From assembly GCA_963844845.1 (NCBI GenBank), contig CAWJPW010000011.1, positions 806,001 through 870,000 on the forward strand: 64,000 nucleotides of DNA, written 5' to 3'. Below the pieces are notes generated by a model that had not been told where the DNA came from, made no database searches, and saw nothing but the letters and a program-made list of their open reading frames with translations. Position 1 is the first letter of the stretch; every line of letters starts with the position of its first letter. This document shows, in pieces, positions 1-7,846 of the stretch. Position numbers and translations under genes: made by a program. The DNA comes from CAWJPW01 sp963844845 (GTDB lineage: Bacteria; Acidobacteriota; Thermoanaerobaculia; Thermoanaerobaculales; Sulfomarinibacteraceae).

Positions 1-2361
1 CGGGTAGCAGGAGGGGCCGGCGAGCAGCTGGGGCGCGGAGTGGAAGATGTCTCCGAGCTTCTCGGTGCCGAGCACGGTCCGTCCGTCACCGCAGGGGGCC
101 GGAGCGCCAGATACGCCGCCGGCGGGGGCCACGTCGGTGAAGCCACACCAGTCGTATGCGGTACCGCGGCCCGCGAGCGGCCGGCCGGTCTCGCCGTCGT
201 ACCCCGCCGCCTGCCCGAGGGTGAACGCGATGGCGGACTCCAGCCGGGCGCGTTCGTGCTCGTCGTCCACCGCCTCGCCGAGCACCAGCTCGGCGAGCAG
301 CGCACCTGCCGCGCCACTCCCGTCGGCGAGCCCGAGGCCCAGCTCGACCCGCGCGCCCGGCTGCTGCGCCACTCCGCCTCCGCCGTCACCACTGCTCAGG
401 CCGAAGAAGACGTGGCGGGCGCCGGCGGGAAGGGCGGCGAGGGTGTCGCCGGCGTCCCAGAGGGCCCCTGCCGCCGCGGGACCGGCTCCCTCGCCGAAGG
501 GGGCCTCCGCCGCCGCGGCATACGCCCGCATGTGGCCCCGCCAGACCGAGCGACCGGGCACGGGCGTGAAGCTCCCGACGTACGAGATCCGCCCGCCTCC
601 GGGCGTCGCCGCCGGGATCAACGGTGGCGCATAGGCGCCGGCACCCGCGTCGATGTCGCCGGCGATCGTCACCAGCGCCTGCCGCAGCTCCGCTTCGTCT
701 CGGGCGCTGAACACCGCCCCGCCGGTGGCGGCCGCGATGCACTCCATCGTGGGCCGTGCTCGCGTCTCCTGCTCCCGGGCGGCACCGAACAGCACGGGGT
801 AGACGCGCACCGGCGGCCGACGGCGGCCGAGACCGGCCGCCGCCACGCACGCTCCCTCCGGCTCGGCGCAGGTCTCGCCTCCGTCGGTGATGAGGACGAC
901 GACATCGCGCCTGCAGTCGGCGAAGGGATCGTCCCAGGCGGCGACCTCCGTGAAGTAGCTTGCCAGCCGATCGAGCATGGCCGTCAGGGGCCGCCGCCCC
1001 CCCGCCACGATCGCGTCGGTTCCCGGCAACCAGCTCGCCCGCGCGGCCGGGAGAGAGGCTGCCGGCTCGCGAGTCGGGAAGTAGAAGACCGGACCGCGAT
1101 GGGCGTCGGCCTGCGGCGCCAGGAGCTCGGCGACCCGCTGCCGCGACCACGCCACCTCGCCGGGGCCGGCATCGGGCCGGACCAGTGGAACGGCGGGCTC
1201 GTTCTCACCGGGGTTCGACGGTTCGTAGCCGGAGCAGGCCTCCGCCTCGGGCAGCCGCACCGCGGTGACCGACCTCGGGCCCGCGCCCTCCTCCGAGGGC
1301 TCGTGGTCGGCCAGGACGAAGACCTGCCGCCAGCGCAGGTCGGTGGTCCGGCTCGAGCGGGAGACAAACGCTCCGACGGCCGCGTCCCATGCGTAGAGGT
1401 CCTCACGGAGGCGGAGCTCACGCGACCCCATCTGGGCGTGGTCGAGCTGAGACAGCACCCAGTCGCGGAAGGCTCGCGCCCCCCGCGCATCGCTGTACGG
1501 CCGACCCAGGGCCGCCGCCACCTCGAGCCAGCTGCGAGCCCCCTCGAAGCCCTGGCGCAGCGGCGGTGACAGGCTCCGCCAGTCGTACGCCGGGTAGTAG
1601 TAGGGAGGGAGAGCCGCTGCGATCTTGCGCACTCCGCCGGGGCCCACGAGGTAGGACTCGATGTACGCTTCGCCCGACCGCCCGTCCGCGGGGGGTCGCG
1701 GGACCGGAGTCCACGGGCCGCCATCCCTGCCCACCACGAAGAAGCTCTCGGTGCCGTCAGCGCCGAAGCGTACGGGGTAGAAGGGGGCGGGAGAGCCGGC
1801 GTCACCCGAGTCGTGCACCGTGCCCGCCGCTCCCAGGCGCAGGAGAGTTCCGGGCCCGGTGCCGTCAAGCATACGCTGCGGCCGGCCGGCGGCATCCGCC
1901 TCGGCCACCTCGTAGAGGTAGTCGAGGTGGCTGACCTCAAGCCCGCGGTGCTCCGTGAAGGTGAACCCCAGGTTGACGTCGAGGCCGCCGTCGATGAGCT
2001 CGCGAAGGACGTGCTTGGCCTGGGTGAGCTTGGCGCCGCTGCCGAGCGCGGCGAGGATCTCCGCGTCGCCGGCTGGACGGCCGGCGCTGCGGAACGCGGA
2101 TCGCAGCTCCTCCATGCCGTAGCGCGCCACGAGGGTGGTCACCCCTCCGCCCTCGTCGTCGCCGGACGCAGGCAGGCGAAGGGTTCCAGTGGCGACATCA
2201 TGGGTCATGGCAATCCCGGCGTCGAGGATCACCACGACGTTCGGGGGTGCTCCATCGGTGCGCAGGAGTTGGCGGTCATCGGCGCCCGCCGTCGCCACGG
2301 CGAGCAAGAGGCCTGCGGTGAGGATTGCGAAAGTCGGCCATCGCTGGGTCGTGGTGAGCAT
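1..2361 (-). CDS. pilY1: PilY1-like type IV pilus tip/biogenesis protein (partial, C-terminus off the left edge)
   Basis: An open frame of 787 codons runs from an ATG with a strong AAGGAGG site to the window edge with no stop. Residues 1-27 form a signal peptide (hydrophobic FAILTAGLLLAVATAGA, then DD). Next comes a von Willebrand A-type domain: VVVILDAG near residue 44 and DVVVLITDGGETC in the second half. Near residue 770 is KLGDIFHSAPQLL, matching the conserved start of the PilY1 C-terminal beta-propeller, so the propeller lies outside the window. PilY1 is a secreted protein placed at the pilus tip that controls extension, retraction and adhesion. It is last in the pilV-pilW-pilX-pilY1 operon, 12 bp after pilX. 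The MIDAS motif, normally DxSxS, reads DAGIA (47-51), so metal binding is doubtful. Family assignment is firm; adhesion role is inferred. Confidence 0.9.
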   Translation of the reverse strand, partial: MLTTTQRWPTFAILTAGLLLAVATAGADDRQLLRTDGAPPNVVVILDAGIAMTHDVATGTLRLPASGDDEGGGVTTLVARYGMEELRSAFRSAGRPAGDAEILAALGSGAKLTQAKHVLRELIDGGLDVNLGFTFTEHRGLEVSHLDYLYEVAEADAAGRPQRMLDGTGPGTLLRLGAAGTVHDSGDAGSPAPFYPVRFGADGTESFFVVGRDGGPWTPVPRPPADGRSGEAYIESYLVGPGGVRKIAAALPPYYYPAYDWRSLSPPLRQGFEGARSWLEVAAALGRPYSDARGARAFRDWVLSQLDHAQMGSRELRLREDLYAWDAAVGAFVSRSSRTTDLRWRQVFVLADHEPSEEGAGPRSVTAVRLPEAEACSGYEPSNPGENEPAVPLVRPDAGPGEVAWSRQRVAELLAPQADAHRGPVFYFPTREPAASLPAARASWLPGTDAIVAGGRRPLTAMLDRLASYFTEVAAWDDPFADCRRDVVVLITDGGETCAEPEGACVAAAGLGRRRPPVRVYPVLFGAAREQETRARPTMECIAAATGGAVFSARDEAELRQALVTIAGDIDAGAGAYAPPLIPAATPGGGRISYVGSFTPVPGRSVWRGHMRAYAAAAEAPFGEGAGPAAAGALWDAGDTLAALPAGARHVFFGLSSGDGGGGVAQQPGARVELGLGLADGSGAAGALLAELVLGEAVDDEHERARLESAIAFTLGQAAGYDGETGRPLAGRGTAYDWCGFTDVAPAGGVSGAPAPCGDGRTVLGTEKLGDIFHSAPQLLAGPSCYP

Positions 2362-2373
2362 GACGACCTCCTT

Positions 2374-2892
2374 CTAATCGTTCGTCGGTGCCAGGGGGAG
2401 CGGCCCCGCCGCGAGCACAACGGTGATTCGCGCAGTGGCACCGGATGGTTCATGGATGGCATCGGCTGCGGTGGTGAAGGGCACCGTGTAAAGGCCCGTG
2501 GCACCGCCCTGCCCTCCACCGAGCTGCGTACCGACGATGGGGCGGGGCGCTCCCGCCGGCCGGAGGCCGGCTACGGACACCGCGATGCGGCCCCGTCGCT
2601 GCCCGCCAGTCGGGCCCACCAGGTCGGGTAGAACGAAGCGAAAGGAGCCGGTGTGCACGGTCCGCAAGCGGGCCTTGCTGGCCTCGATCCCGGCGTCGGC
2701 GGCGTCGAAGGCCTTGAGCGATGTCCGCTCGGTGGCCGCCAGACGGGCCACGAGAAGGGCACGAGTCACGACGGTGAAAACCACCACGGTGAGCACCACC
2801 ATGAGGACGAGGGCAGCGACAAGGGCCGAGCCACGCTCGCCCGGTTGGCTGGGCGAGGTCGCCGCGCGGGTGAACCTCGAGCGTGCGTTCAT
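2374..2892 (-). CDS. pilX: PilX-like minor pilin / pilus assembly protein
   Basis: 172 aa. The start ATG overlaps the pilW stop (ATGA) and follows GGAGG by about five bases. An open frame continues upstream but has no pilin features, so the short start is chosen. A basic N-terminus is followed by GERG and the hydrophobic helix SALVAALVLMVVLTVVVFTV (22-41), then a helix rich in A, E and K typical of the PilX N-terminal family. The usual Glu at +5 of a prepilin is absent, as is common in PilX/GspK-type proteins. The globular half is not recognisable. It probably sits in the priming minor-pilin complex with PilV, PilW and PilY1 at the inner membrane and pilus tip. Confidence 0.8.
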   Translation of the reverse strand: MNARSRFTRAATSPSQPGERGSALVAALVLMVVLTVVVFTVVTRALLVARLAATERTSLKAFDAADAGIEASKARLRTVHTGSFRFVLPDLVGPTGGQRRGRIAVSVAGLRPAGAPRPIVGTQLGGGQGGATGLYTVPFTTAADAIHEPSGATARITVVLAAGPLPLAPTND

Positions 2893-4022
2893 TGGACCTC
2901 CAGGGGCGGCTGGCTGCGCAGCGCGACGGTGATACGGGTGGCGCGGTGCCGGTGGTGGCTCGCTCCGGGGACGGAGTGCGCGCCGTTCTCGAGCCTCGGC
3001 GGGGCTTCCGTGTAGCGGCGGTCCGGCCGCGGCGTTCTCGCCGCCAGGGCGAGCCGGACCTCGACCAGAGCAAGGAGCTCGGAGCCGCTCGGAGCCGTAG
3101 GGTTGACGGCCGACTGAAGGTACTCCGCCGGCCGTAGCTCGCGGTCCGCATCGACATCGCACCCGAGAGCCACCTGGAGGTCGGAGATGTCCGGGACCAG
3201 CTCCTCGGCCACAGCATCGCCCCGGCAGCGGTAGAGGCTGGGGCCGCCGGCCTCGTTGACGCCGACGAAGAAGGCGAGGTCGTCGAGAAAGGCGGCCGCC
3301 GTGGTACAGCTGGAGCACGCCGGGGCCACCCTGCCGCCCGGGTTGAGACTGCCGACCCCGGCGGCGTCGATGCGTAGCCGCACCCAGGTGCCCTCGTCTT
3401 CCGCTTCGGCCTCGTCGCTCCACTCGGCGCCCGCGACCTCCACAACCCGATAGTCGGAGTAGTGGCGGGCGATGACGAGGCCGCCGCCGACCACCGCGCG
3501 GATCGCCAGCGGGTGGACGAGACGCAGCAGCAATGGGTGACCGGCCGGGGTCGGGGGTACTTCGAGTGCCCGCGGACGGCCGTCGAGGGTGGAAGCCGCC
3601 GCGAGCGTCACGACGCCCGCAGCGAGATCGGCGTCGCCGGGCCCGAGATCGTAGAGGACCCCGGTGAGGATGCCACGGACGCGGAGCACGTCGGTGCCAT
3701 CCACCACCACCCGGCCACCTACCGACCCACCCTGGACGTTGTCGTCCACCTCGAGGGCAACCGGTCGCAGGCCGGCACCGCTGTCGACCACGAGGGGCAG
3801 ACCGCCACTTCCCGCCATCCGGGCGGCACGGGCCAGCGCGGCGCGCGCGAAGCGCAGGCTCTCGGTGAGGTCGGCAACCGCTCCCTGCGCTGCGGCCGCC
3901 CCGACCGAGAGATCGAGGAGGGCGAGCAGGGCGACGAGTACGAGGCTGAGGAGAAGCAGGCCGACGAGGGCTTCGACCAGGGTCATGCCGCGGCAGGCGG
4001 GCGCGCGGTTGAGCGGTCTCAC
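2889..4022 (-). CDS. pilW: PilW-like minor pilin
   Basis: 377 aa, larger than most minor pilins but usual for PilW. The GTG start overlaps the pilV stop (GTGA) and follows GGGAGGTGCACC. The leader VRPLNRAPACRG ends in Gly12; cleavage by prepilin peptidase would leave MTLVE with Glu at +5, then a hydrophobic alpha-1 helix (VEALVGLLLLSLVLVALLAL). The remainder is a large beta-rich domain with a CSSC pair and a few scattered Cys. Such proteins form the minor pilin complex that starts pilus assembly and carries PilY1. It overlaps pilX downstream by four bases, showing translational coupling. Confidence 0.82.
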   Translation of the reverse strand: MRPLNRAPACRGMTLVEALVGLLLLSLVLVALLALLDLSVGAAAAQGAVADLTESLRFARAALARAARMAGSGGLPLVVDSGAGLRPVALEVDDNVQGGSVGGRVVVDGTDVLRVRGILTGVLYDLGPGDADLAAGVVTLAAASTLDGRPRALEVPPTPAGHPLLLRLVHPLAIRAVVGGGLVIARHYSDYRVVEVAGAEWSDEAEAEDEGTWVRLRIDAAGVGSLNPGGRVAPACSSCTTAAAFLDDLAFFVGVNEAGGPSLYRCRGDAVAEELVPDISDLQVALGCDVDADRELRPAEYLQSAVNPTAPSGSELLALVEVRLALAARTPRPDRRYTEAPPRLENGAHSVPGASHHRHRATRITVALRSQPPLEVQ

Positions 4023-4450
4023 GGTGCACCTCCCCCGCCTGCGGCCCGCAACGCGCACAAGGTGAGCGAGCGATGACCACCGGCCCGACCGTCGGCGAGG
4101 GTCGCTGTCACCGTGATGAACCGGAGGCCGTCGGCGGGGACCCCGCCCAAGCTCTCTCCGTCAGTCCACGCCCGAGTCTCCCAGCGCACGATGAGCGTTC
4201 GGCCGGTCGGGTCCAGGACGCGACGCTCCACGCCGGCGCCGGCGCCGTCGCCGGCCCGCACGGTGAGGGTCTCGAGCCGGCTCTGGGCGGCGCTGGTGAG
4301 CGCTGCCCAGTCGCCCGCGGCCGTGGTGGCCCGGGCGGCCCCGCCGAAGAGCTGCAGCACCCGAACCGTCACGATGGCGAGGATGAGCAGGGCGACGAGG
4401 GTCTCGATCAGGCTGTTGCCGTGTTCGCGGAATTGCAACGTTGCGTTCAT
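4019..4450 (-). CDS. pilV: PilV-like minor pilin
   Basis: 143 aa. The start is set by a short class III leader, MNATLQFREHG, with cleavage between Gly11 and Asn12 and Glu at +5 (NSLIE). The hydrophobic helix IETLVALLILAIVTVRVLQL follows. GGGAG lies about five bases upstream of the ATG. First gene of the minor pilin operon and overlapping pilW by four bases. The C-terminal domain is short and beta-rich with little that separates PilV from GspI-like pseudopilins. The neighbourhood (PilW, PilX, PilY1) favours PilV. A candidate sigma-70-like promoter lies 75-105 bases upstream. Confidence 0.8.
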   Translation of the reverse strand: MNATLQFREHGNSLIETLVALLILAIVTVRVLQLFGGAARATTAAGDWAALTSAAQSRLETLTVRAGDGAGAGVERRVLDPTGRTLIVRWETRAWTDGESLGGVPADGLRFITVTATLADGRAGGHRSLTLCALRAAGGGGAP

Positions 4451-4524
4451 GAGGGCTCCCTTGAGCGCTGGACGGGAGCAGCGCCTCCAGATCGATGTCA
4501 ATCTGAACGCAGCGTGTACAAGAC

Positions 4525-4553
4525 AATGTAGCGAACCAGCACCCGGCGTGCAA
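4525..4553 (-). promoter_or_regulatory. Possible promoter of the pilVWX-pilY1 operon
   Basis: Read on the minus strand: TTGCAC, 17-base spacer, TACATT. Spacing is ideal but both hexamers are imperfect. It lies in the only sizeable non-coding stretch upstream of pilV (4451-4602). No GG-N10-GC sigma-54 site was seen there. Confidence 0.3.
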
Positions 4554-4602
4554 CCCCGAGTTGGGGCCCGACGTCAGATCTCTGGCAGCAGAGGGAGGCG
4601 GT

Positions 4603-5112
4603 TCAGTTGGGGGCGCTCTCGCCCGAGAGCCCGTCGTCCAGGTCGGCGTCGAGGTCCATCCGGAGCTTGTCCAGCGAGGTGATACCGCCCCAGCGGGTAA
4701 TGATGGGCTCGGCGAAGCGGCGCACCGCAGCGGCGACCGCGTGAACCGCCACATCCACAACCTCGGGGGTGACGCCCGCACCCAGCACGCTGTAGTCGCA
4801 GCACACGTCCGAGTCCTCGTCGAGGGAGAACGTCCCGAACAGAAGATCTGCATTGAGGCGGGCAAGGTAGTCACCGAGCTCGGCGTCGGGACGCTCCACG
4901 TCCCGAACCGCGTAACAGCGGACGTTGAGGAGAGCGCCGTCGTCGAGGTCGCTCACCACCAGGAAGACCACTGCGCCGTCCTGGACCCGCATGAAAGCGT
5001 GCGCGCCCCAGCGCAGGTAGCCCTGGTCTCCGAAGCGCTCGGCGAGTGTCCGGTCCACGAGCTCGAGCACCCGCGTGAGCTCCGGGTTGTGGGAGTGCGC
5101 CTGCTTCACCAC
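4603..5112 (-). CDS. YbjN/secretion-chaperone-like protein of unknown function
   Basis: 169 aa, starting at a GTG five bases after GGGAG; a second GTG follows at once and could serve instead. No signal peptide or membrane helix. The alternating beta/alpha pattern (AFMRVQDGAVVFLVVSDLDD, then a C-terminal acidic helical part) recalls YbjN or type III secretion-chaperone-like folds, but there is no diagnostic motif. Two adjacent cysteines occur in DVCCDYS. It is the last of four small same-strand genes, 20 bp after the zinc-ribbon protein. Function unknown; the fold suggestion is inference. Confidence 0.6.
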   Translation of the reverse strand: MVKQAHSHNPELTRVLELVDRTLAERFGDQGYLRWGAHAFMRVQDGAVVFLVVSDLDDGALLNVRCYAVRDVERPDAELGDYLARLNADLLFGTFSLDEDSDVCCDYSVLGAGVTPEVVDVAVHAVAAAVRRFAEPIITRWGGITSLDKLRMDLDADLDDGLSGESAPN

Positions 5113-5132
5113 CCAGGCTCCCAGCCGCCGAC

Positions 5133-5507
5133 CTATCCCTCGTCCTCGTCCGCCTTCGCGGCGACCTCACTATCACCATCGGCGTCGAGGGCGTCCAGCG
5201 CAGCCAGGGCCGGCTCCAGATCACCCACGGGAACCTGCACCTCGATGCTCGAGAGCTCCCCCAGGGTGGTCACCAGCTCGCGGTCCCGATGGGCGAGCAC
5301 GCGCACCGGAAAGCCCTGCTCGAGGAGAAAGCCCTCGACGATGGCGGCGGTGGCGTCGTCACCGACCTCCTCCACCGTGATCCAGTCGGTGGCGTCCCAC
5401 TCCACGTCGGGCTCCTCGGGCAAGGCCGCGACAAGATCGACACCACATTCGGCGCACACTTCAATGCCCTCGCGGTACTCACCGTGACACTCCGGGCAGA
5501 ACGGCAT
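5133..5507 (-). CDS. Zinc-ribbon protein with DUF2007-like domain
   Basis: 124 aa. The N-terminus holds a zinc knuckle pair, CPECHGEYREGIEVCAECG (four Cys, residues 4-22), typical of small bacterial zinc-ribbon domains. Residues 40-110 have the pattern of DUF2007 ('putative signal transducing') proteins: EVGDDATAAIVEGFLLEQGF, then V.VLAHRDREL and I.VQVP, ending in an acidic tail. Cytosolic. In other bacteria such proteins occur singly or with membrane stress genes, and their role is not established. It lies between the small membrane protein and the YbjN-like gene, with gaps of 12 and 20 bases. Confidence 0.7.
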   Translation of the reverse strand: MPFCPECHGEYREGIEVCAECGVDLVAALPEEPDVEWDATDWITVEEVGDDATAAIVEGFLLEQGFPVRVLAHRDRELVTTLGELSSIEVQVPVGDLEPALAALDALDADGDSEVAAKADEDEG

Positions 5508-5519
5508 GGTGGCCCCCGA

Positions 5520-5828
5520 TTACTCGAAGTCGAAGAAGTCGGCGTCGAAGACGTCGGAGAGCTGCCGCATCATCGCGGAGGAGATCCCCAGCGTGAGGCC
5601 TGCCATGATGGCGGAGCCCTTGGTTCGACCCACGATGTAGCCCACCAGGCCCACCGCCAGGACCGACTCGAGCGGGTAGCGACGAACCGTGTCGCGCCAG
5701 TCGATGGACGGCGGCATCAGCGAGTCGAGGATGACGTCGGCGTCAAGGCGCCGGGCCGGCCGCCGCCGCTCAGGGCGCCCGGGGCGCTCCTCCTCGGCGA
5801 CTTCGGCGGTCTCGTCCACAGTGTCCAT
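5520..5828 (-). CDS. Small membrane-anchored protein, unknown function
   Basis: 102 aa. The N-terminal half is charged (acidic, then an RPGRPERRRPARR patch). It is followed by YPLESVLAVGLVGYIVGR and a second hydrophobic stretch (AIMAGLTLGISSAMM), so one or two membrane segments. The motif P-x2-SVL-x6-G-x2-VG resembles the C-terminal anchor of the neighbouring DUF883-like protein, suggesting related membrane insertion or a paired complex. GGAG precedes the ATG. No family assigned with certainty; the gene is supported by tight spacing (nine bases after the upstream gene) and conserved-looking membrane pattern. Confidence 0.6.
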   Translation of the reverse strand: MDTVDETAEVAEEERPGRPERRRPARRLDADVILDSLMPPSIDWRDTVRRYPLESVLAVGLVGYIVGRTKGSAIMAGLTLGISSAMMRQLSDVFDADFFDFE

Positions 5829-5837
5829 GCGCGCTCC

Positions 5838-6329
5838 TCAGTCCCGCGGCCGAGCCAGGTAGCCCACGGTGAAACCAGCCGCCAAGGCGATGAGGACCGA
5901 TTTCCCGGGGTTCGTCCGTATGTACTCGAGCACCTGGTCGCCCTTGCCCTTGAAGTCGACCTCGGAGATCCGGTCGCGGACACGGTCGTAGAGCTCGCGA
6001 CTGCGCTCGCTGAGGGCCTCGTACTGCTCCTTGGCGCGAGCGTACAGATCCTCGGCCTGCTCGCGGCTCTTGGCGGCGAGGGTGTTCATGCGCTGCCGCG
6101 CCTGAGCCAGGGACTCTTGGGCCTCTTCAAGATACTCCCGAGCCCGGTCGGCCGCCTGCTGCGAGCTCACCTTGGCCTTACCGTAGGTATCCTGCATCGC
6201 CGTGCGCGCCCGGTCCATGGCGGTCTGAGCGCGACCCAGCGCGTCCTTGACGGCGCCGAGCCCCTTGTCCGAGGCGTCGGCGACTTGGTCGATAGCTTCT
6301 TCGACAGTCCGCTTCACGTCGTCTTTCAT
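5838..6329 (-). CDS. DUF883/ElaB-YqjD-like membrane-anchored helical protein
   Basis: 163 aa. Residues 1-130 are a long amphipathic helix or coiled coil rich in A, E, K, R and Q (for example AADRAREYLEEAQESLAQAR). The C-terminus is NPGKSVLIALAAGFTVGYL then ARPRD, the short anchor typical of the ElaB/YqjD/DUF883 group, whose E. coli members are inner-membrane proteins that bind ribosomes in stationary phase. GGAGG lies seven bases before the ATG. First gene of the four-gene minus operon; a good promoter match lies 44-72 bases upstream. Ribosome association is only a family-based possibility. Confidence 0.65.
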   Translation of the reverse strand: MKDDVKRTVEEAIDQVADASDKGLGAVKDALGRAQTAMDRARTAMQDTYGKAKVSSQQAADRAREYLEEAQESLAQARQRMNTLAAKSREQAEDLYARAKEQYEALSERSRELYDRVRDRISEVDFKGKGDQVLEYIRTNPGKSVLIALAAGFTVGYLARPRD

Positions 6330-6372
6330 CGATTACCTCCGGAGACTCTTCAACAGGTGCTGGACACCTAGT

Positions 6373-6401
6373 ATTCTACGCCGCTGTCAGGGCACCGTCC
6401 A
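6373..6401 (-). promoter_or_regulatory. Candidate sigma-70-like promoter of the DUF883 operon
   Basis: Minus strand: TGGACG, 17-base spacer, TAGAAT. Predicted transcription start about 37 bases upstream of the DUF883-like ATG. It lies in the 128-bp spacer between this gene and the divergent beta-CASP RNase gene. Confidence 0.45.
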
Positions 6402-6457
6402 GGGAGGTCGTCTGGCGTGTCGAAGGGGACCGGGCTAGGATGGGCAATGGAGGCACA

Positions 6458-7846
6458 ATGCGCATCACTATTCTTGGCGCTGGCCGCTGCGTCACCGGTT
6501 CCAAGTACCTCATGCAGTGGAAGGAGTTCACGGCGTTGCTGGACTGCGGACTCTTCCAAGGACCGGCTGAGAACCGGCGCCGCAACTGGCAGGACCTACC
6601 CTTCCCTGCGACGGACATCGACCGCGTCCTCCTCACCCACGCTCACATCGACCATAGCGGCTACCTACCCCGCCTGGTGCGCCAGGGCTTCTCCGGACCG
6701 GTGCTCTGCACGCCTCCCACCCGCGCCCTCCTCCAGGTCCTGCTACCCGACGCCGCGCACCTGCAGGAGGAGGAGGCGCGCTTCGCCAACAAGGCCGGCT
6801 ACTCTAAGCACGACCCGGCTCTGCCACTGTTCACCATGAAGGATGCCCGAGCCGCGCTCAAGCTGCTCACGCCGGTGCCGTTCGACAGCTGGCAGGAGCT
6901 CCATCCAGGGGTGCGAGCCCGCTTCCACCGGCAGGGGCACATCCTCGGCGCCGCGGCGGTGGAGCTGGAGACCAAGGTGTCAGGCGGAGGCCGGAAGACC
7001 GTGTACTTCTCTGGGGACGTGGGCCGCTACGGCGTCCCCATCCTCCGCGAGCCCGAGTCCTACCCGGGTTCGAACGTGCTCTTCCTCGAGAGCACCTACG
7101 GCAACCGCCGACACGACCCTCGCGACGCAGGACAGGTCCTGGGGGAGGAGCTGAGGTCGGCCATCCGCCGCGGGGGCCCGATCCTCATCCCCGCATTCGC
7201 GGTGGACCGCACCCAGGAGATCCTCTACCTGCTACACGAGCTGATGGTGGACGGCGACCTGCCGGCTATCCCAGTGTGGATCGACAGTCCCATGGGTATC
7301 GAGGCCACGGCGCTGTACTCGCGCTTCACCACGGAGCACGACGCCGAGATGAGTGAGTTCCTGCGCGAACGCGAGAACCCCATCCTCCCCCCAAGCCTCG
7401 GGGTCGCCGCCAGCTCTCAGGAGTCCAAGAAGCTCAACCACCTGGAGGGGCCGGCTATCATCGTCTCGGCGTCGGGCATGGCCACCGGCGGCCGCATCCT
7501 CCATCACCTGAAGCGACGGCTTCCCGACCCGCGGGTCACTGTGCTCTTCGTGGGCTACCAGGCGTCGGGCACCAAGGGCCGGCGGCTAGTGGACGGTGAC
7601 ACCGAGGTCAAGATCCACGGCGAGTGGATTCCGGTTCGTGCCGCCATTCGACAGATCACGGCGCTCTCGGCTCACGCCGACGAGGACGAGCTGCTGCTGT
7701 GGCTGAGCCGCCGGGAGCAGGAGCCCGATCAAGTCGTACTGGTGCACGGCGAGTACCCTGTCCAGCAGGCGCTCGCTGCACGCCTCGAGGAGGAGCTCGG
7801 ATGGCCGACACAGATACCGCACATGGGCGACACCGTCACCCTCTGA
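6458..7846 (+). CDS. MBL-fold beta-CASP RNase (CPSF73/YsiA-like)
   Basis: 462 aa. The ATG four bases after GGAGG is preferred over one six codons upstream. Metallo-beta-lactamase fold: THAHIDHSG gives HxHxDH (near residue 70), FSGDVGRYG gives the bridging Asp, and H in LSAHADEDE is the last zinc ligand. The beta-CASP domain (residues about 210-370) holds IDSPMG and SASGMATGGRILHHL; the C-terminus is the RNA-specificity (RMMBL) domain. Proteins of this group are zinc-dependent endo/exoribonucleases; in bacteria the substrates of this type are mostly unknown. It shares 46 bases with yihY, implying co-expression. Confidence 0.9.
   Translation: MRITILGAGRCVTGSKYLMQWKEFTALLDCGLFQGPAENRRRNWQDLPFPATDIDRVLLTHAHIDHSGYLPRLVRQGFSGPVLCTPPTRALLQVLLPDAAHLQEEEARFANKAGYSKHDPALPLFTMKDARAALKLLTPVPFDSWQELHPGVRARFHRQGHILGAAAVELETKVSGGGRKTVYFSGDVGRYGVPILREPESYPGSNVLFLESTYGNRRHDPRDAGQVLGEELRSAIRRGGPILIPAFAVDRTQEILYLLHELMVDGDLPAIPVWIDSPMGIEATALYSRFTTEHDAEMSEFLRERENPILPPSLGVAASSQESKKLNHLEGPAIIVSASGMATGGRILHHLKRRLPDPRVTVLFVGYQASGTKGRRLVDGDTEVKIHGEWIPVRAAIRQITALSAHADEDELLLWLSRREQEPDQVVLVHGEYPVQQALAARLEEELGWPTQIPHMGDTVTL

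Noticed and set aside
40..1569. Long plus-strand frames over the PilY1 gene
   Set aside because: Arg/Gly/Ala-rich shadows. The minus-strand frame has a signal peptide, vWA motifs and the PilY1 propeller signature.
4451..4602. A possible FimT or PilE gene upstream of pilV
   Set aside because: The stretch is too short and has no prepilin leader; it holds only a candidate promoter.
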